From contig JAJYED010000004.1 in the NCBI GenBank assembly GCA_021790305.1, positions 1 through 57,351 of the forward strand: DNA of 57,351 nucleotides. Direction: 5' to 3'. Both the position numbers and the translations under genes were made by a program. The stretch comes from Microcaldota archaeon (GTDB taxonomy: Archaea; Micrarchaeota; Micrarchaeia; Micrarchaeales; CABMGC01). The first letter of the stretch is position 1. Each line of letters opens with the position of its first letter. This document shows positions 24,642-32,965 of the stretch, piece after piece. The notes beneath the pieces are model-generated. The model was not told the origin of the DNA and ran no database searches. It saw nothing but the letters and a program-made list of their open reading frames with translations.

Positions 24642-25340
24642 ATGCGCTTCTCGATGTACCATGCGATTCTTCTAGTGTGCATATTTACAGCCACAGGATA
24701 TGGTGCAAGCGTTAATTCCACTAATCAGACAACAGGCTACTCGACCATACTTGTAAATACCTCTTTTGTTATGCCAAATTATCAAACCAAGTACGTTAAC
24801 TTCATTGTTTATCCTCTTTCAAACGTAAGCAGCTACACTACTCTAGAGTTGCTGAATCAGAGCTCATTCACAAAATATAACATGAGCGTAAAGCTTCTGA
24901 ACAATAGCGGGTATCCGCCATTCGTGGGTCAGATTGTGATTGCGCCGACAAATCATACGCCTAGTAATTTTTATCTGATCCGGTTGCAGGCTGTTGGTGG
25001 AAATCCTTCGAACTTTACCGAGGTTGTTAACGTAACCATACTTAACAGCACGCTGTATGAAGAGTATATAGGCCTGCAGAATTCCGTAAACAGCATAATA
25101 AATGGAAATACGACTTCCGTAAGCACGGTTAGCACCGTACCTGTAACACAGCAGACTACAGCCATTTACAATACTGCCAGTTCTGTGCAGACAACAGCTT
25201 ACGTCAATACAACTATAGCCACTACTGTTGCAACTGCTGCGCCACAGAATGGTAACTTGCTTTTGTATGCGGTTATCGTAATAGTGGTTGTGGTAGCGAT
25301 TGGCACATACCTGTTTTTGATGAATAAGAAGAGGCGATGA
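24642..25340 (+). CDS. Exported protein with Thr-rich stalk and C-terminal anchor
   Basis: 232 residues from ATG 24642; a TATA-like TATTTAAAA is about 32 nt upstream, arguing against a longer start at 24597. Signal peptide (residues 3-22, ending GYGAS), a beta-rich N-glycosylation-dense domain, a Thr/Val/Ala stalk (about residues 150-205), a transmembrane helix and the basic tail NKKRR. A cell-surface protein of unknown role. The following rnp4 gene starts 3 nt downstream, so they probably share an mRNA. Confidence 0.65.
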   Translation: MRFSMYHAILLVCIFTATGYGASVNSTNQTTGYSTILVNTSFVMPNYQTKYVNFIVYPLSNVSSYTTLELLNQSSFTKYNMSVKLLNNSGYPPFVGQIVIAPTNHTPSNFYLIRLQAVGGNPSNFTEVVNVTILNSTLYEEYIGLQNSVNSIINGNTTSVSTVSTVPVTQQTTAIYNTASSVQTTAYVNTTIATTVATAAPQNGNLLLYAVIVIVVVVAIGTYLFLMNKKRR

Positions 25341-25343
25341 TTC

Positions 25344-25652
25344 ATGAAAGGAAATAAGGTACAGGCAGAGGTAGCCGAATTTCGTATAAAAAGGCTCTTC
25401 TCGCTTGCAAAAGAATCGATGGATCCAGATTCGCCAATGCATGGGCTAGGAAAGAGATACGTACATATAGCAGAGGAGATAAGCTCGCATTACAGGATAA
25501 GGATACCTGATAAGATAAGGGTACAGATATGCCGGTCTTGCCATAATCTTCTTGTCCCTGGAATAAACGCAAAGGTAAGAGTAGTCTCTGACAAGGATTA
25601 TGTTGCTTATTTATGCGAGTGTGGAGCGGAGCGCCACATTTTTTACAGATAG
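25344..25652 (+). CDS. rnp4: Ribonuclease P protein component 4 (Rpp21/Rpr2)
   Basis: 102 residues. A protein subunit of archaeal RNase P that helps the RNA subunit cleave 5' leaders from pre-tRNA. The helical N-terminus (FRIKRLFSLAKES..., LGKRYVHIAEEISSHYRIRIPDKI) and a zinc ribbon with Cys63, Cys66, Cys91 and Cys93 (CRSC, CECG) match the Rpp21 family, including the motif around RIRIPD. In this intron-rich tRNA context it adds to the RNA-processing set. Confidence 0.92.
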   Translation: MKGNKVQAEVAEFRIKRLFSLAKESMDPDSPMHGLGKRYVHIAEEISSHYRIRIPDKIRVQICRSCHNLLVPGINAKVRVVSDKDYVAYLCECGAERHIFYR

Positions 25653-25656
25653 TATC

Positions 25657-26178
25657 TTATTTTACGCCAAGCTTTTTTAGCATCAGTTCGGACAATACGT
25701 CTACTCTCTCCGGATCGCTTAGCGTTATTATGTTTTTCTGGTCTTCCAGATAGTTTTCAGAAGCCTTGCCATGGTACAGCCTGATTACATCTCTTATTGA
25801 AGGGTCTTTTGGGGCTGCCACTTTTATCTCTGATATTATATTTGATCTTGCGATTATCTTTATTGCATTGTTTATCCCCACTATTATCTTGCCCCTGTTT
25901 GCGAATGAGGATATAACTTCAAGGAGAGGCCTGAAATCGTATAGTCTGTAAGACTCCACCCCAGGACCATCTGCCAGTATTATGGCATCGAAATCGTTGC
26001 CTTTTATGCGGCCTGCGTTAGTGAATCTGCTGTATACTGCACCATGAGAGCCAACGCACTCTTTTGTAGAGTAGCTTGCAAGCACGACTTCCACTCCCCA
26101 TTTTTCAAGCGTATTTTTTATGCTTGATATAGATTCATCCCTGAAGTCCTTTGGAGGTATAAGCATTACTACGCGCAT
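25657..26178 (-). CDS. DJ-1/PfpI-fold protein lacking the nucleophilic cysteine
   Basis: 173 residues with the class I glutamine-amidotransferase-like fold (MRVVMLIPPKDFRDES, DAIILADGPGVESY, IIVGINNAIKIIA). In DJ-1/PfpI the nucleophile elbow is G-x-C-H/N; here it reads VGINNAI, with Asn103 where Cys is expected. It is therefore probably not a protease or glyoxalase of the standard type, and may be a binding or scaffold version. Convergent with rnp4, 4 nt apart. Confidence 0.75.
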   Translation of the reverse strand: MRVVMLIPPKDFRDESISSIKNTLEKWGVEVVLASYSTKECVGSHGAVYSRFTNAGRIKGNDFDAIILADGPGVESYRLYDFRPLLEVISSFANRGKIIVGINNAIKIIARSNIISEIKVAAPKDPSIRDVIRLYHGKASENYLEDQKNIITLSDPERVDVLSELMLKKLGVK

Positions 26179-26216
26179 TTTATCACAAATTGTTGGACTA
26201 TAAAGATTATAACCTT

Positions 26217-28193
26217 TTACATGCCCCTATGCAGCCTTGACCTGGATATGAAATATACTATGAATGCTATTGCAACTATTCCTATTAAAATCTCAATGTC
26301 ATATACAGATACAAATATCTGTCTTATCTGGGTGCCGCCAGATGCAGAAGCATACTCGGTTATTCCACCATAGGTCGCACTCAGGTTTACCATGCCGTAT
26401 GGAAGATCCCTGAATGATATCCTTCCGTCAGTAGCTTGTAAATTTTCTGAACTTCCGTTGGCAAAAACCGCATGGATAGTTGCGTTTATAGGATTGTCAA
26501 AAATATCGGTGAATGTTGCGTTTATATTATACAGGGGCAGATTTACGAATACCGTACTGTTGCGCGTTATGCTTATCGGTTGGTTTAGTGCCATCTTCAT
26601 GTTGTCGTAGTAGACTCCGGTTATGTTATATGTCTGATCAGGGAATAGGAAGGCTGAATTATTGTATGCCTTGCCGTTTAGGTATATCTTTGAAGGGAAG
26701 ACCCTGTTTCCATATTCGTCTGTGGTCTCGAGAGAGGCAAGGTACTGCTTCTTGAATATTGCAGCCACAGTTACCGGCCGAGTCACGATGAAATTCATGT
26801 ATGTGTCAGAAGAGCCGTTGCTCCATGCGTAGAATGATGTTTGTGAAAAGTTCGATCTTTTTACTGTGTAGTTGCTAATTGATACTGTGGCGTTGGTGCC
26901 ATAGGCATACCATCCACTTCCGCTTATGCTGCCGTACTTTGAGCTTGCGTTTACGTAGTATTCCTTGATGAAAGTTGCGCTGATGTTGAATGGAGAATTG
27001 GCATATGCGCTTCCGGAAGGTTTATTGTTCCCGTTTGACCAGTTTTGGAAGACGTACCTTGTTGTTTGGTTGTAATAATAAGTGGAATTGTCTACGGCAT
27101 AGTTCACCATGCTTCCTGCATTATACCAGCCAGCGCCTTTTGCTGCACCATAAGAAGAATTTACATTTATCAGGTATTGAAGCTGCCAGTTTGCGTTCTC
27201 AGTTATATTGCTCGATATTGAGATAGTAGTGGAGTTATCCGGTCCTGTATAGCTGCCTGCTCCTGTGCCTGACCAGCCTTCGAACACTGCCCTTGTACCG
27301 TTTCCCATGTACACATACTTTGGCTCTGATATCTGCTGGCTTGAGTAAGCCTGGAATTGTGCTGTTGAATTCTTGGCACCGTATGCAGAGATGATCTTGA
27401 GGTAATAGCCGAAGTCCCATAGTTGGTATCCGTTGTTTGGCTGCGCAAGTCCTGAACCTGCCTCAAAATAGTTTATTCTTGACCCTATCTCTGAGACACC
27501 GTAAGGGTTTTGCAATGCCTTGTCGCTTCCTACACCATATCCTATGTAAGAATAGCCGTGCGGCACAGGATAGACTTCTCCTGCAGAATTGTAGAAAGAG
27601 AAATTTGAGAATATAACTGGCAGTATACGGGTGTTTGCGCCTGTAGAATTTGCCATCTCACCGAAGGCAACAGGTGCATTGCTCCCTGAAGATCCTGTCC
27701 CAAGATCGACTGTGCCTATCTGATTTCCGTTTAATAGAAAATGCCATACTCCGTTTGAATAATAAAACGAATACCTGTTGAATTTGCCATCAGGTCCAGC
27801 TGAACCGTCTGGCCCTATTGCACCCATAAAGGTGCTTGAATTAGAATTAGGAAGGAAGTATTCGTAGAACCATTCTGCGTCGCCTTTGTTTATGTACGCT
27901 GTGCTTGTGCAGTTGTATTGATTGCAGTATGAAGGATAGTTGCCGGACTGGTTTTCTATAACGTAGCCCACCTGTATGAATGCACCGTTTGCCAGGTTTT
28001 CGCCTGTCCAGAAGCCTATGGAGCCATTTTCCAGATAAGGCTGTGCTACTGTCTGTATTGTCACGGCTGCGCCTGTGTTATGGTAGGTTATCTGGTCCCC
28101 TGTCGCACCGAACTGGAACCAGTACTGGGCGTTGGCACTGTAAATAAGTACAGAGGCAAGTATGAAAATAGCAAATGCATCACGCCCTCTCAT
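26217..28193 (-). CDS. Large surface protein with InlB-type repeats
   Basis: 658 residues from ATG 28193. Signal peptide (FAIFILASVLIYSANA), an N-terminal beta-rich domain of about 250 residues that may be a lectin-like sandwich, then three divergent repeats of about 75 residues, each with a Y-G-x-x-G-W-Y core and an F-x-x-W-S-x-G turn. These resemble divergent InlB B-repeats (Flg_new type). An Ig/carboxypeptidase-regulatory-like domain, one C-terminal membrane helix and a basic tail follow. Very Asn/Ser/Tyr-rich with many sequons. Likely adhesion or envelope function. It overlaps the dtdA 3' end by 14 nt. Confidence 0.7.
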   Translation of the reverse strand: MRGRDAFAIFILASVLIYSANAQYWFQFGATGDQITYHNTGAAVTIQTVAQPYLENGSIGFWTGENLANGAFIQVGYVIENQSGNYPSYCNQYNCTSTAYINKGDAEWFYEYFLPNSNSSTFMGAIGPDGSAGPDGKFNRYSFYYSNGVWHFLLNGNQIGTVDLGTGSSGSNAPVAFGEMANSTGANTRILPVIFSNFSFYNSAGEVYPVPHGYSYIGYGVGSDKALQNPYGVSEIGSRINYFEAGSGLAQPNNGYQLWDFGYYLKIISAYGAKNSTAQFQAYSSQQISEPKYVYMGNGTRAVFEGWSGTGAGSYTGPDNSTTISISSNITENANWQLQYLINVNSSYGAAKGAGWYNAGSMVNYAVDNSTYYYNQTTRYVFQNWSNGNNKPSGSAYANSPFNISATFIKEYYVNASSKYGSISGSGWYAYGTNATVSISNYTVKRSNFSQTSFYAWSNGSSDTYMNFIVTRPVTVAAIFKKQYLASLETTDEYGNRVFPSKIYLNGKAYNNSAFLFPDQTYNITGVYYDNMKMALNQPISITRNSTVFVNLPLYNINATFTDIFDNPINATIHAVFANGSSENLQATDGRISFRDLPYGMVNLSATYGGITEYASASGGTQIRQIFVSVYDIEILIGIVAIAFIVYFISRSRLHRGM

Positions 28194-28983
28194 AGTCAAT
28201 CCCAAGCTCTTCAAGTTTATTTATAATCGCAGACCTAGGCTCCGATCCCAAGCTCTTCCAGTCTATGACTGCAAGTTCGGTTTCCTGGTCGCTCCTTTTT
28301 ATCGCAGCCTCGATCATATCAGTATTCCATGTGCTGCCATCTTTTATAAAAGAGTGGCTGGGCATTATGTGCCCGAATGCATAGCCCTTTTCCAGCGCCA
28401 GCCTTGTGAATTTTGATGGATAATGGTTTCCGCCTATGCCTATAACAGCATGTGAATAATCCTGGGAGTTATCTGCCATGGACTGTGCGGCGCTTATCGA
28501 AGCCTGTCCGAGAATTTCTGCCGATTCATGATTGCTAACCATGGCTTCGCTTCCTCCGAACTCTATGAATGTACAGGGAGTATCGAGCAGAGGGCCGTGA
28601 TGTGTGGCTTCGTATACCTTGTTTGTCCCTTCTGGTGCTCTTTCCGATAGATTCCTCATGCATGCAAGCATGAGTACAGGAGAAGAGGTTGAGAGTTTCT
28701 TCGGCATGCCCCCTAGCGATGCCTCTTTTGTCCAATTCCCTAAGGAGTGGGATGTGAAAGAGGTTATGCCTGCAGAGCTGTGATGCCTGCTCATGAATAG
28801 CACTGTGCTGAAACCCATCTTGTCCACATAGTCTGCGGTAATGAGAGATCCTTCGATCCTGAGCAGCTCTACCTTGTCCTGAATGACCCTTCCATCCCTG
28901 TCCTCGAAATCATACCCCTTTTTTATGAACTCGGCGGCATTCTTTGATACAGGATCGCTATCTGAATAGGCTATGCATATCAT
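28180..28983 (-). CDS. dtdA: D-aminoacyl-tRNA deacylase DtdA
   Basis: 267 residues. It hydrolyses D-amino acids from mis-charged tRNAs; the archaeal/plant (GEK1-like) type, unrelated to bacterial Dtd. Signature segments are present: SRHHSSAGITSFTSHSLGNW, VYEATHHGP, FIEFGGSE and IGIGGNHYPSKFT, with GHI.PSH near the end. I chose ATG 28983 (MICIAYSDSD) because a TATA box (TTTATATC on the minus strand, about 29010-29017) sits 30 nt upstream, inside a possible longer frame. Confidence 0.93.
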   Translation of the reverse strand: MICIAYSDSDPVSKNAAEFIKKGYDFEDRDGRVIQDKVELLRIEGSLITADYVDKMGFSTVLFMSRHHSSAGITSFTSHSLGNWTKEASLGGMPKKLSTSSPVLMLACMRNLSERAPEGTNKVYEATHHGPLLDTPCTFIEFGGSEAMVSNHESAEILGQASISAAQSMADNSQDYSHAVIGIGGNHYPSKFTRLALEKGYAFGHIMPSHSFIKDGSTWNTDMIEAAIKRSDQETELAVIDWKSLGSEPRSAIINKLEELGIDYERA

Positions 28984-29124
28984 GCTAACGCATCGGATAA
29001 GGGTTTTCAAGATATAAAGCTTGAGGTTAGTTGTCTTCAGAGAACTTCAAATTAAGATAAGCTATATATTATTATCGTGGTTAGTAGTTGTATAGCTTTT
29101 TGCTGATGCTCTGGCATAGGTGAT

Positions 29125-29865
29125 ATGTTGGAATTAAAGATAGATAATGCGAAGTATTGGAAGGAGTGCATAGATACGATAGTTAACCTTGTTGATGAAG
29201 GTGTCTTCAATGTTACGAAGGAGGGAGTCACCCTTAAGGCCATGGATCCTTCAAGCATAAGCATGATCTCTTTCTTCATGCCTACAAAGGCTTTCTCAAA
29301 ATATGATGTTGACAAGAATGTCTCTCTCGGCCTCAATATAGACAATTTGAGCAAGATAATGTCAAGGGCAAGGGATGGAGAGTCACTTATAATGAAGGAA
29401 CATGATAATAAGCTCACGCTTGAGTTCTCAGGCCAGTCCAAAAGGAGGTTCAAGACCCAACTGATAGACGTAAGGAAGAGCGTTGACAAGGAACCAAGCG
29501 TGCAGTTTGACGCAGATATTGAGATAAACGGAGAGACGCTTAAGGAATTAGTAAAGGATGCCACGATAGTCTCTGAGTATATATCTCTCAAGGCAACCAA
29601 GGATCAGTTCAACATAGATTGCAGAGGAGATTCAGGAGAGCTGAACGAGGAGCACCTCAGCGATGGCAATTCTATAAAGAAGATAAAGGCAGAGAAGAAT
29701 GCCGAGGCAACTTTCAACCTGCAGTTCCTTGAGAATATGGTTAAATCGTGTCCTGCCGGGAACTACATAAGCATAGGCTTGAAATCCAACGAGCCGCTTA
29801 AGCTCACCTACAAGGTAGGAGAGGCCCAGATAACATATTATCTTGCGCCTTACATGGAGAGCTGA
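29125..29865 (+). CDS. pcn: DNA polymerase sliding clamp PCNA
   Basis: 246 residues, one full PCNA monomer (two similar halves). It forms the trimeric ring that tethers polymerases and repair enzymes to DNA. The pattern FNVTKEGVTLKAMDPSSISMISFFMP, the interdomain region and the C-terminal YYLAPYME are typical. GGTGAT touches the ATG directly; if the 3-nt spacing seen at other genes applies, TTG 29128 could be the real start. Followed by DUF357 and trm1. Confidence 0.96.
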   Translation: MLELKIDNAKYWKECIDTIVNLVDEGVFNVTKEGVTLKAMDPSSISMISFFMPTKAFSKYDVDKNVSLGLNIDNLSKIMSRARDGESLIMKEHDNKLTLEFSGQSKRRFKTQLIDVRKSVDKEPSVQFDADIEINGETLKELVKDATIVSEYISLKATKDQFNIDCRGDSGELNEEHLSDGNSIKKIKAEKNAEATFNLQFLENMVKSCPAGNYISIGLKSNEPLKLTYKVGEAQITYYLAPYMES

Positions 29866-29873
29866 ATGGTAAT

Positions 29874-30122
29874 TTGTTGGAAGTGGAAGCCCGCATAAGG
29901 AAGGATATACTGCTTTTTTCCGAGAGTATGAAGAAGGTCAGCAATGCCAGCCTGAACGATGAGGAGAGAAAGGTTGTTGAGCTTGCAGAGATGTATGCAA
30001 AGGACTCTGAGTCATGGCTCAAGAAGAATGACGTTTACACTGCTTTCGCAAGCATAGCATATGCGCATGGATTGCTTGATGCGATTCTCAAGATAAAGGG
30101 AATTTATGATGAAGGTAAATGA
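29874..30122 (+). CDS. DUF357 family protein
   Basis: 82 residues, all helical. The C-terminal half (AEMYAKDSESWLKKNDVYTAFASIAYAHGLLDAILKIKGIY) matches the archaeal DUF357 pattern (Y.kDA..f...gd...A...i.YahGwLDa). Function unknown in the family. The start is TTG at 29874, or TTG 29877; no ATG is available. It overlaps trm1 by 17 nt. Conserved linkage with PCNA or tRNA methylation would be worth noting. Confidence 0.8.
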   Translation: MLEVEARIRKDILLFSESMKKVSNASLNDEERKVVELAEMYAKDSESWLKKNDVYTAFASIAYAHGLLDAILKIKGIYDEGK

Positions 30123-31188
30123 GCTCTCAGCTGAGATAAGTGTCAATAAAGGAGTATTCTACAATCCAAAGATGCAGTCTCTGCGTTCCGTCTCGGTGGC
30201 TTTCGTAAAAGCAAATGCCAGGAAGGGCGCAAGGCTTCTGGATGCGACTTCTGCAACAGGGATACGCGACATAAGATATGCGCTTGAAGCTGGAATAAAG
30301 GAGCCTGTGCTGATAGACATGAACAAAGATGCTTATGCCAATTCCTTGGATAATGTGAAAGCCAATGGGATTGAAGCAGACGTGAGGGAGAAGAGCTTCC
30401 AGGAGTTTGCAAATACCGATAGTGAGAGATTTGACATAATAGACATAGACCCGTTCGGAAGCCCGGCTCCTTTGATATACGATGCTTTCAAGATCTCGAA
30501 AGACGGGACGCTGCTGATGATTACTGCTACGGATACAGCAGTGCTGCACGGAGCGCATGCAAACGCATGCATAAAGACATACGGATCATTTCCTATGCAC
30601 ACTGAACTGTGCAAGGAAGCAGGAGCAAGGATCCTGTTGGGATTTGTTGCAAGAAATGCAGCACAGTTCAACTTCGGCATAGAACCTCTCATGTGCGTAT
30701 CGGATATGCACTACCTGAGAGTGTTCATGCGCGTATCTCACGGAGCATCAGGGGCCCTCGCTTCTGTAAAGGATCTTGGGATTTTGAAGCAATGCAGCTC
30801 ATGCAGATATTTCGAGTATAACGATGGAATATGCACATCTGATATCAGATGCACAAAGTGCGGTTCGAAGATGCTTGTTGCAGGGCAGATGTGGCTTAAA
30901 GGGCTTTCAGATAGGAAGCATGTAGATAATACATTAAAGGCAATAAAGAAGATGAACGATCCTGCTGCTGAAAAGCAAATGTCCATGATAGCCGATGAAC
31001 TTGATGTCCCTTTTTTCTACTCTGTCCCTAAGATGACAAAGGCATTCTCAATTGGCTCGGTTTCGCATAGGAAGGTTATGGATAGGCTGCAGAGTAAAGG
31101 ATATAGGGTCTCAGAGACGCAGTTCTGGAAGGATTCTGTAAAGACAGATGCAGATTATGATGCTGTTGTCAATTCTGTTAAAACCTAG
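30106..31188 (+). CDS. trm1: tRNA (guanine-26-N2) dimethyltransferase Trm1
   Basis: 360 residues, S-adenosylmethionine-dependent enzyme that makes m2,2G26 in tRNA. Class I methyltransferase motifs: ARLLDATSATGIRDIRYA, VLIDMNKDAYANSLDNV, and the catalytic IDPFGSP. The C-terminal domain has a Cys4 zinc site (CSSC...CTKC) as in archaeal Trm1. The start is ATG 30106 or 30109. It is the third gene of the pcn unit; the convergent GNAT-like gene ends 3 nt downstream. Confidence 0.95.
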   Translation: MMKVNELSAEISVNKGVFYNPKMQSLRSVSVAFVKANARKGARLLDATSATGIRDIRYALEAGIKEPVLIDMNKDAYANSLDNVKANGIEADVREKSFQEFANTDSERFDIIDIDPFGSPAPLIYDAFKISKDGTLLMITATDTAVLHGAHANACIKTYGSFPMHTELCKEAGARILLGFVARNAAQFNFGIEPLMCVSDMHYLRVFMRVSHGASGALASVKDLGILKQCSSCRYFEYNDGICTSDIRCTKCGSKMLVAGQMWLKGLSDRKHVDNTLKAIKKMNDPAAEKQMSMIADELDVPFFYSVPKMTKAFSIGSVSHRKVMDRLQSKGYRVSETQFWKDSVKTDADYDAVVNSVKT

Positions 31189-31191
31189 TAG

Positions 31192-31806
31192 TTATCTTCT
31201 CCTTTCTACTGAAAAGGCCAGTTTGAATGCGTCCCCTTTCTTATGATTCAATGAAAGATAATGCTCGTTTAGATTTTGATCTGGACATTTTGGCACATCT
31301 GGAGTAAGCATTCTTGGCAGTGTGCGCCTTTTCAGCTCCCTTGTTAATGAGTAGGAAGAGATACTTCCTTGATCGATAAAATAATTAATCGCTCTGAGCA
31401 ATCCCCTCTCCACATTTGGATTCTGTGTAGTTACAGTAAAGACGCTGAATCCTTCCCCCAGTCCATCCGATATGCGCAGTTTATTTAGCATGTAGTATAT
31501 CCCGTTGCCACGATCTGGTTTTGCGACAAAGGCAGTAACAAAATGGCACTCGTCCGTTTGATATTCTGATGCTGCAAAGCCTACTGCAGTCTTTGTGTCT
31601 TTCCTGCATGCCGAGAGCAGCAGGTTGTTTGTGGCGAGAAGGCGGGCTATCCACCTATCTGAAGTGTTATTGGTGAATGCATTCTTGGCTACCCTGATAG
31701 CATCTTTCAGTTCGGATTTGTCTATGTCAATGCTCTTTCCCCATGCGGATTTCTGTTTGATTATCTCGTATTTCCCATTGCATTCTATTGATGGCATGGT
31801 TTTCAC
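31192..31806 (-). CDS. GNAT-like acetyltransferase, paralogue B
   Basis: 204 residues. The central part AVGFAASEYQTDECHFVTAFVAKPDRGNGIYYMLNKLRISDGL resembles the GNAT beta4/motif A (R-G-x-G), and VTTQNPNVERGLLRAINYF the motif B region. It is clearly related to the upstream neighbour (shared LRISDGL..GF..FTVTTQNP.VE.G), with the same C-terminal GDAF segment. Start GTG 31806 overlaps the upstream stop (GTGA); ATG 31797 is an alternative. Substrate unknown. Confidence 0.65.
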   Translation of the reverse strand: MKTMPSIECNGKYEIIKQKSAWGKSIDIDKSELKDAIRVAKNAFTNNTSDRWIARLLATNNLLLSACRKDTKTAVGFAASEYQTDECHFVTAFVAKPDRGNGIYYMLNKLRISDGLGEGFSVFTVTTQNPNVERGLLRAINYFIDQGSISSYSLTRELKRRTLPRMLTPDVPKCPDQNLNEHYLSLNHKKGDAFKLAFSVERRR

Positions 31807-32435
31807 TCCCAGAAAAATTTCCTTGTTCTACTGGCTACGAATGATATCTGGAATGCATCCCCTCTCGTGTAGTCAAGCATAGAGAATAGCCTATTTATTC
31901 TCTCTTTGGATGATCTGGGAATATAGCCAGTTATCAGCCTGCCGTAACAGCCACGTATTACCTCCCTTTGCATGGAGTATCCCGATATTCTGCCCTCCAT
32001 TAATAAAGCATCGAAAGTGCAGGATATGCCATTTTCCACTCTTGGGTTTTGCGTAGTAACCGTAAAGGTGTCAAATCCCTTGCTGAGACCATCGCTTATT
32101 CGCAATCTGTTGAACATTTGATACAGGCCTTTCCCCTGCTCTGATTTGATTATTGCTGCTGAAGAGAGATAACAGAAATCGTCCGTATAATGAGAGGATG
32201 CAAACCCTACCGGCTGCATTTTGTCTTTATCATATGCCACGATAAGAAGAGCACTATCCTTTATAAGATTTGTTACCTCTTCTTTTGATATTACCGGGGT
32301 GAAAGAGGCTCTTGATATTCTGAATATCTCCTCGAATAACTCCTTGTTTATATTAGGATCTCCGGAATTTGCCTTATGTTTGGCTATCCTGTAGGTCTTT
32401 TCTGTTTCTGTTGAATAGTCTGCCCTTAGAGCCAT
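31803..32435 (-). CDS. GNAT-like acetyltransferase, paralogue A
   Basis: 210 residues, tandem paralogue of the 31192-31806 gene. PVGFASSHYTDDFCYLSSAAIIKSEQGKGLYQMFNRLRISDGL gives the acetyl-CoA loop (QGKGLY), followed by FTVTTQNPRVENG. The N-terminal 45 residues and the C-terminal GCYGRLITGYIPRSSKERI region differ most between the two copies, suggesting different substrates. AGGCGAT lies 3-4 nt before the ATG. It may cooperate with the C39-like peptidase nearby, because GNAT and this peptidase type are fused in some bacteria. Confidence 0.65.
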   Translation of the reverse strand: MALRADYSTETEKTYRIAKHKANSGDPNINKELFEEIFRISRASFTPVISKEEVTNLIKDSALLIVAYDKDKMQPVGFASSHYTDDFCYLSSAAIIKSEQGKGLYQMFNRLRISDGLSKGFDTFTVTTQNPRVENGISCTFDALLMEGRISGYSMQREVIRGCYGRLITGYIPRSSKERINRLFSMLDYTRGDAFQISFVASRTRKFFWE

Positions 32436-32632
32436 TTTATCGCCTATTTCCTGTTGTGTTTTGCATACTTAGAAGCGAAGGTCTTGTGTTCTTTTGTCTT
32501 GAGGTAGCAGCGAGACATTTAATCTCGGAATTTGATTAAAAATTGATGTAATACTTTCGATTAATCTGATATTTAAATCAGCATGTTTCGCTTCCACTAT
32601 TTCGTAATGTTTAAATATGACCAAAAGGAGAG

Positions 32633-32962
32633 ATGTCTTGTGGGGATAAATTGGATGGGATAGCTCTAGAAAGACAAGTGAGAGGGGAAGACTCGCTGGT
32701 CCAGTTCCTGAATAACAGCTGTATGAGCTGCAGGAAGGAATTCGGGAGGGACGAGATAAGGGTTCTGCCGTCTTCGTATATACAGGAGAGGGACTTCTAC
32801 GTCAGGAGCGGAATAGTAAGAAAGAGGCTGCTCTGCGTAGACTGCTACAACGGCACAAGAATGGCTACGAAGACAAGGAGCAACAGGTACAGGAATACTC
32901 GCAGGACAGGACTGCGCAGGCTCTTCTCTTCGAGAGGCTTCCTTTCGGAGACCTTGGTCTGA
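32633..32962 (+). CDS. Basic protein with two CxxC pairs (zinc ribbon)
   Basis: 109 residues. Two Cys pairs (CMSC near residue 30 and CVDC near residue 68) probably bind zinc; the C-terminal 40 residues are very Arg-rich (RSNRYRNTRRTGLRRLFSSR), suggesting nucleic-acid binding. ATG 32633 follows AGGAG closely, and a TATA-like TTTAAATA sits 20 nt upstream. The gene lies between the GNAT pair and the C39-like peptidase. No family recognised. Confidence 0.6.
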   Translation: MSCGDKLDGIALERQVRGEDSLVQFLNNSCMSCRKEFGRDEIRVLPSSYIQERDFYVRSGIVRKRLLCVDCYNGTRMATKTRSNRYRNTRRTGLRRLFSSRGFLSETLV

Positions 32963-32965
32963 GGA

